A stretch of 11,455 nt of DNA from DSNY01 sp964539745. Its GTDB lineage: Bacteria > Pseudomonadota > Gammaproteobacteria > Burkholderiales > Burkholderiaceae_F. The DNA lies in contig CAZIJU010000114.1 in NCBI GenBank assembly GCA_964539745.1, positions 1 to 11,455 on the forward strand, given 5' to 3'. The notes below the pieces were generated by a model. That model saw only the letters and a list, made by a program, of their open reading frames with translations. It did not search any database and had not been told where the DNA came from. The position numbers and the translations under genes were made by a program. Positions 10,996 to 11,455 of this stretch are shown piece by piece (within the stretch, counting starts at the first letter, position 1; each line of letters opens with the position of its first letter).

Positions 10996-11455
10996 TCAGC
11001 CTTCGGCCGTACGAGCGCTACGGGCTGCCACACCCACCTTCTCGCGAATGCGATTTTCAATCTCCAGGGCGAGGTCGGGGTGTTCTTTGAGGTAGTCGCG
11101 TGCGTTGTCCTTGCCCTGACCGATGCGGTCGCCGTTGTAGCTGTACCAAGCGCCGGACTTTTCGATGATGCCGTGCAGCGCGCCGAGGTCGACGATCTCG
11201 CCCTCGCGCGAGATGCCTTCACCGTAGAGGATGTCGAACTCGGCCTGCTTGAACGGCGGAGCGACCTTGTTCTTGACGACCTTGACCTTGGTTTCGGAGC
11301 CGATCACCTCTTCGGCCTTCTTGATCGAGCCGACACGCCGGATGTCGAGCCGCACCGAGGCATAGAACTTCAGCGCGTTGCCGCCGGTCGTGGTCTCCGG
11401 ATTGCCGAACATCACGCCGATCTTCATCCGGATCTGGTTGATGAAGATGACCAGG
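10996..11455 (-). CDS. recA: Recombinase RecA (C-terminal part; 5' end outside window)
   Basis: The frame enters from the right edge and gives 152 residues of unmistakable RecA: LVIFINQIRMKIGVMFGNPE followed by TTTGGNALKFYASVRLDIRR, which includes DNA-binding loop L2 and its conserved Gln-Ile-Arg-x-Lys approach. VGSIKK, KVKVVKNKVAPPFKQAEFDI, YGEGISREGEIVDLG, SGAWYSYNGDRIGQGKDNAR and the C-terminal subdomain follow. RecA forms the ATP-dependent filament for strand exchange and triggers LexA cleavage. The extreme C-terminus, IREKVGVAARSARTAEG, is less acidic than the E. coli tail. It is not the only version of that tail here: three more copies follow downstream. The promoter, any SOS box and the Walker A motif are outside the window. 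Confidence 0.98.
   Translation of the reverse strand, partial: LVIFINQIRMKIGVMFGNPETTTGGNALKFYASVRLDIRRVGSIKKAEEVIGSETKVKVVKNKVAPPFKQAEFDILYGEGISREGEIVDLGALHGIIEKSGAWYSYNGDRIGQGKDNARDYLKEHPDLALEIENRIREKVGVAARSARTAEG

Overview
The window reads as a high-GC chromosomal segment of a betaproteobacterium (Burkholderiales/Rhodocyclales/Nitrosomonadales type). RecA, SucC and SucD look typical of that class. The order recA, recX, DUF2889, sucC, sucD, terC, pilin, O-antigen-ligase-like gene is, from memory, a conserved betaproteobacterial neighbourhood. Every gene I can support lies on the minus strand, so transcription runs from high to low coordinates; large plus-strand open frames are shadows created by the GC-rich codon usage.

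Layout in transcription order. The recA 3' end (10996-11455) is followed by an array of about 140-bp units (10573-10993). Each unit carries another in-frame copy of the recA C-terminal codons with a stop, plus paired hairpins. recX (10084-10560) follows. A gene-free stretch (9324-10083) holds interspersed palindromic repeats. An M20-family N-carbamoyl amidohydrolase (8025-9272) ends in a strong terminator. DUF2889 (7320-7910), sucC (6149-7312) and sucD (4845-5726) form an operon, but sucC and sucD are split by a 355-bp cassette. That cassette is a GIY-YIG nuclease gene bracketed by perfect 27-bp inverted repeats (5764-6118). A repeat-rich gap (4509-4844) precedes a TerC/YjbE-type membrane protein (3807-4508). 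Next come a PP2C phosphatase (2927-3745), a double-FHA protein (2042-2728) and a compact hicB-hicA toxin-antitoxin pair (1607-2020). Last are a type IV pilin (882-1370) with a sigma-54 promoter and its own terminator, and the N-terminal part of an O-antigen-ligase-like membrane protein (1-788, runs off the window).

Functional themes: recA/recX serve recombination and its regulation. sucCD encode the succinyl-CoA synthetase step of the TCA cycle. The PP2C/FHA pair suggests phosphothreonine signalling. The pilin and the adjacent ligase-like protein suggest a type IV pilus whose pilin may be O-glycosylated. The conserved backbone has apparently received several insertions: amidohydrolase, GIY-YIG cassette, PP2C/FHA, hicBA and many palindromic repeats.

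The two most unusual structures are the recA-tail array, where copies differ mainly at synonymous third positions while keeping the peptide and stop, and the inverted-repeat-flanked GIY-YIG gene inside the sucCD operon. No RNA genes or CRISPR arrays were recognised.
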